DNA from: Pontibacter sp. G13
GTDB lineage: Bacteria; Bacteroidota; Bacteroidia; J057
Length of the DNA stretch: 64,000 bases
Assembly: GCF_031851795.1 (NCBI RefSeq)
Contig: NZ_CP134696.1
Location: 6,262,001 to 6,326,000 of the forward strand
Direction of reading: 5' to 3'
Numbering within the stretch: the first letter of the stretch is position 1; each line of letters opens with the position of its first letter. Made by a program: the position numbers and the translations under genes. Under the pieces are notes generated by a model. That model saw only the letters and a list, made by a program, of their open reading frames with translations. It searched no databases and was not told where the DNA came from. Positions 62,073 through 64,000 of this stretch are shown in pieces.

Positions 62073-62990
62073 ATGCGATCATTTCTCCTCCTCCTTATTG
62101 CGACGATCTCCTGTTTGGGCACCTACGCCCAAGACACTATCAGAATTGGACCTAGTGTTCATTACAGCGCGGAAGAAGTTCACAGATTAAGTGGTAAAGG
62201 GTTTAGCGGAAAGTATGGGCAAGAACATATTGTTTTTTCTCCCAATCATATCGAGGTAGTGAATTGCTATTATTCCGGATCTGCCCGGACCTGTAATGGA
62301 TATCATTACCAGATTTTCCATGATTATCTTTTGACGATTCGTCATGCCATTGAGGATGAGCCACTTGAAATCTGGACGTTCAAGAAACTGCCTCATAATC
62401 AGTATGCTGTTTGGCGGGAGGTAAATGGGTTGATCGAGTCCGGGATCGTAGATACGCTGATTCCGTTGCGGCAAGTTGGGCCTTTTACCACCACCTCCTT
62501 GGACAGAAAGGACACGCTGTGGCAGACGAATGACTTTACCTGCATGAACCGAAGGTATGGATATTACACGGCCGATTTCAACGTGTCCCATGTTGATGGC
62601 GAAGTCTATGACTATCATGAGGTTGATACCGCGCCTGTCCAATTGAACGGAGCGGACCTTCCAGCGGTAGAAATTCACGGAACACATCCATGTTATTCGC
62701 AGCCTATAATGTCGATTAATACCATTACCTGCATCATTACCACGGAAGGCAAAATCGTGAATATTGAACAGGCATTGGGGGGATTGGAAGACAATTGCGC
62801 CTACACCCTCATGGACATCAATCGACTGATTTCAGATTGGGGACGGGTCCAGCCGGCTACGCGAAATGGAGAGCCCGTAAATGTGAGGTGGTTCATAAAA
62901 ATCCATGATTTGGAACAACCAGAGATTCATCCGTCCTTTGCAGATACCGAAGAAAATAGAATGAGATTCCTGAAAAGTCGGAAAAATTGA
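62073..62990 (+). CDS. Hypothetical exported protein with TonB-C-like end
   Basis: A 305-residue exported protein; signal peptide residues 1-19 end LGTYAQ. The middle (about 25-200) is beta-rich and contains cysteine pairs (VNCYYSGSARTCNGYH, FTCMNRRYG). The last 90 residues, including MSINTITCIITTEGKIVNIEQAL and INRLISDWGRVQPATRNGEPVNVRWFIKI (in parts), resemble a TonB C-terminal fold: strand, G-rich turn, helix, W-x-P-A-x-x-x-G-x-P-V strand. Such domains in Bacteroidota are often found in periplasmic proteins not involved in TonB energy transfer. I do not recognise the family. Confidence 0.6.
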   Translation: MRSFLLLLIATISCLGTYAQDTIRIGPSVHYSAEEVHRLSGKGFSGKYGQEHIVFSPNHIEVVNCYYSGSARTCNGYHYQIFHDYLLTIRHAIEDEPLEIWTFKKLPHNQYAVWREVNGLIESGIVDTLIPLRQVGPFTTTSLDRKDTLWQTNDFTCMNRRYGYYTADFNVSHVDGEVYDYHEVDTAPVQLNGADLPAVEIHGTHPCYSQPIMSINTITCIITTEGKIVNIEQALGGLEDNCAYTLMDINRLISDWGRVQPATRNGEPVNVRWFIKIHDLEQPEIHPSFADTEENRMRFLKSRKN

Positions 62991-63056
62991 TATTCGTTTT
63001 TTTGTACGACTTTTTGGAATCTGGAAATGTGAAAAATAGAAATCAATTCAACAGCC

Positions 63057-64000
63057 ATGAGCAAGATTCGAGGATGTATATTTGGGATGGCCATTGGAGA
63101 TGGGTTTGGTTATCCTACGGAGTTCCTGAGTGTGGAAGAAATTCAAGAGCGGTGGCAGCCAAATGGTCCTCAATCTCCAATGGGTGATCCAATTTTGGTG
63201 ACGGATGATACCCAGATGGCAATTGCAGTAGGGCGTGCCTTGCTTCAAAGCCGAAGGGATGATTTCGCCCCATCAGTATTGGGTAAACACCTGATCGAAA
63301 ACTTCATAGAATGGCTCAATGATCCCCAGAACAACCGCGCTCCGGGTATGACTTGCTTGACCGCATGTGAAAGACTGGAACGAGGCCTTGACTGGGAGAA
63401 GGCGACAGCCCTTCATTCAAAAGGCAGTGGCGCCAACATGCGGGTGCTTCCGGTCGGCTTGTTAACTCGGTGGGGGGTACCGATTGATCAAATTGGTGCT
63501 ATAGCTCAGTTCCAATCTGCGATTACGCATGGTCACCCTACTGCCCTAGCGGCTGCGGATCTCACGGCCATCACCATCGTGAAAATTCTGAATGGCACTC
63601 CTGCTCATTTTCTGTTGGATCAACTGGAGGAATATGTACACGCCCAATTGGGGAACTATCATGGTCCCTATTTACTCGAAATATGGGACCGCCCCCCTTT
63701 TAGGACTTCAGCGGATTTCATCAACTTTGGTTGGGAGGAATTGAGTAAGATGCTTTTGCGGGTTAGACAAGGAATTCAGGAAAAGAATAAAGAGATCGAT
63801 CCATGTCTGGTTACAGGCGCAGGTTGGACCGCTGAAGAATCTTTTGCGACTGCCTTATACTGCTTTTTACTGTATCCTGATGATCCTATTCAAGCTTTGC
63901 GTAGGGCAGTATTTACCTCTGGGGACTCGGATTCCATTGCTTGTTTGACGGGTGGATTTTCAGGAGCCTATTGTGGGACGGAACACTTACCAAAGGATTG
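63057..64000 (+). CDS. ADP-ribosylglycohydrolase family protein (3' end outside window)
   Basis: At least 314 residues are visible, running off the window without a stop. The frame begins MSKIRGCIFGMAIGDGFGYP, and the family's metal/substrate motifs are present: GDGFGYPTEF, VTDDTQMAIAVGRALL (TDDT), then GANMRVLPVGLL, ITHGHPTALAAAD, and GDSDSIACLTGGFSGAYCG at about residues 290-308 (GDSDSIA). This is the ARH fold that hydrolyses ADP-ribose linkages on proteins or on dinitrogenase reductase. ATG 63057 begins the domain directly. A different short open frame crossing its start (from 62987) is not a gene. Confidence 0.9.
   Translation, partial: MSKIRGCIFGMAIGDGFGYPTEFLSVEEIQERWQPNGPQSPMGDPILVTDDTQMAIAVGRALLQSRRDDFAPSVLGKHLIENFIEWLNDPQNNRAPGMTCLTACERLERGLDWEKATALHSKGSGANMRVLPVGLLTRWGVPIDQIGAIAQFQSAITHGHPTALAAADLTAITIVKILNGTPAHFLLDQLEEYVHAQLGNYHGPYLLEIWDRPPFRTSADFINFGWEELSKMLLRVRQGIQEKNKEIDPCLVTGAGWTAEESFATALYCFLLYPDDPIQALRRAVFTSGDSDSIACLTGGFSGAYCGTEHLPKD

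Noticed and set aside
1-64000. CRISPR arrays, tRNA/rRNA genes, insertion sequences, prophage or replication origin
   Set aside because: I found no regularly spaced repeats, cloverleaf-like sequence, transposase or integrase motifs, or clustered DnaA boxes.

Overview
The window looks like chromosomal DNA of a free-living, probably marine or aquatic member of the Bacteroidota (perhaps Saprospiria/Cytophagia-like). Supports: type IX secretion (T9SS) C-terminal sorting domains of both kinds on large secreted proteins, a CHU_C/gliding-type C-terminus, Bacteroidota-style promoters (TTTG-N19-TAnnTTTG), and interspersed intergenic repeats of a kind I associate with this phylum. I saw no tRNA, rRNA, CRISPR array, insertion sequence or prophage.

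Layout. 1-6.3 kb: end of a CutC-family gene, a small membrane protein, DoxX, a 958-residue T9SS protein with nine tandem modules, and a GPP34/GOLPH3-like protein. 6.5-15.9 kb: a tightly packed seven-gene operon (HMG-CoA reductase, UbiA prenyltransferase, PEP-synthase-like dikinase, BtaA-like DUF3419 aminocarboxypropyl transferase, CTP-dependent lipid/prenol kinase, GNAT-like protein, acyl-AMP ligase). It reads as an undescribed isoprenoid/amino-lipid pathway and is the strongest candidate for a new system. 17.0-35.3 kb: a complete assimilatory nitrate/nitrite island: SUMT for siroheme, NirB, NirD, DUF4202, a nitrate-sensing-type histidine kinase and NarL-type regulator, outer-membrane porin, NrtA/B/C/D-type ABC transporter, a nitrate reductase fused to its own FAD reductase and BFD domains, and a rubredoxin attached to what looks like an inactivated nitrite/sulfite-reductase scaffold. 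Its two main promoters share the arrangement TTG-N19-TAnTACGTAAT.

35.4-44.5 kb: PP2C-like phosphatase, zinc-ribbon protein, methyltransferase, T9SS protein, an NAGS-like/VOC fusion, a giant DUF2339 membrane protein, then an 836-bp gene-free stretch holding two unrelated intergenic repeats. 44.6-51.0 kb: a five-gene sugar-acid catabolic operon (TtuC-like dehydrogenase, cyclase-family hydrolase, DUF1537 kinase, MFS transporter, Gfo/Idh oxidoreductase) divergent from a FadR-type GntR regulator, with a perfect 24-bp palindrome between two recognisable promoters. 51.2-64.0 kb: EACC1-like protein, DUF4437 lipoprotein, DNA alkylation repair-like HEAT protein, secreted amidohydrolase, a 1143-residue secreted metallophosphoesterase with three tandem modules, a PL6 polysaccharide lyase behind a UxuR-like operator, a GNAT enzyme, a periplasmic TonB-C-like protein, and the start of an ADP-ribosylglycohydrolase.

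All assignments come from reading motifs; no database search was possible. Start codons were moved inward from the longest open frame wherever a signal peptide, gene overlap or family N-terminus argued for it.
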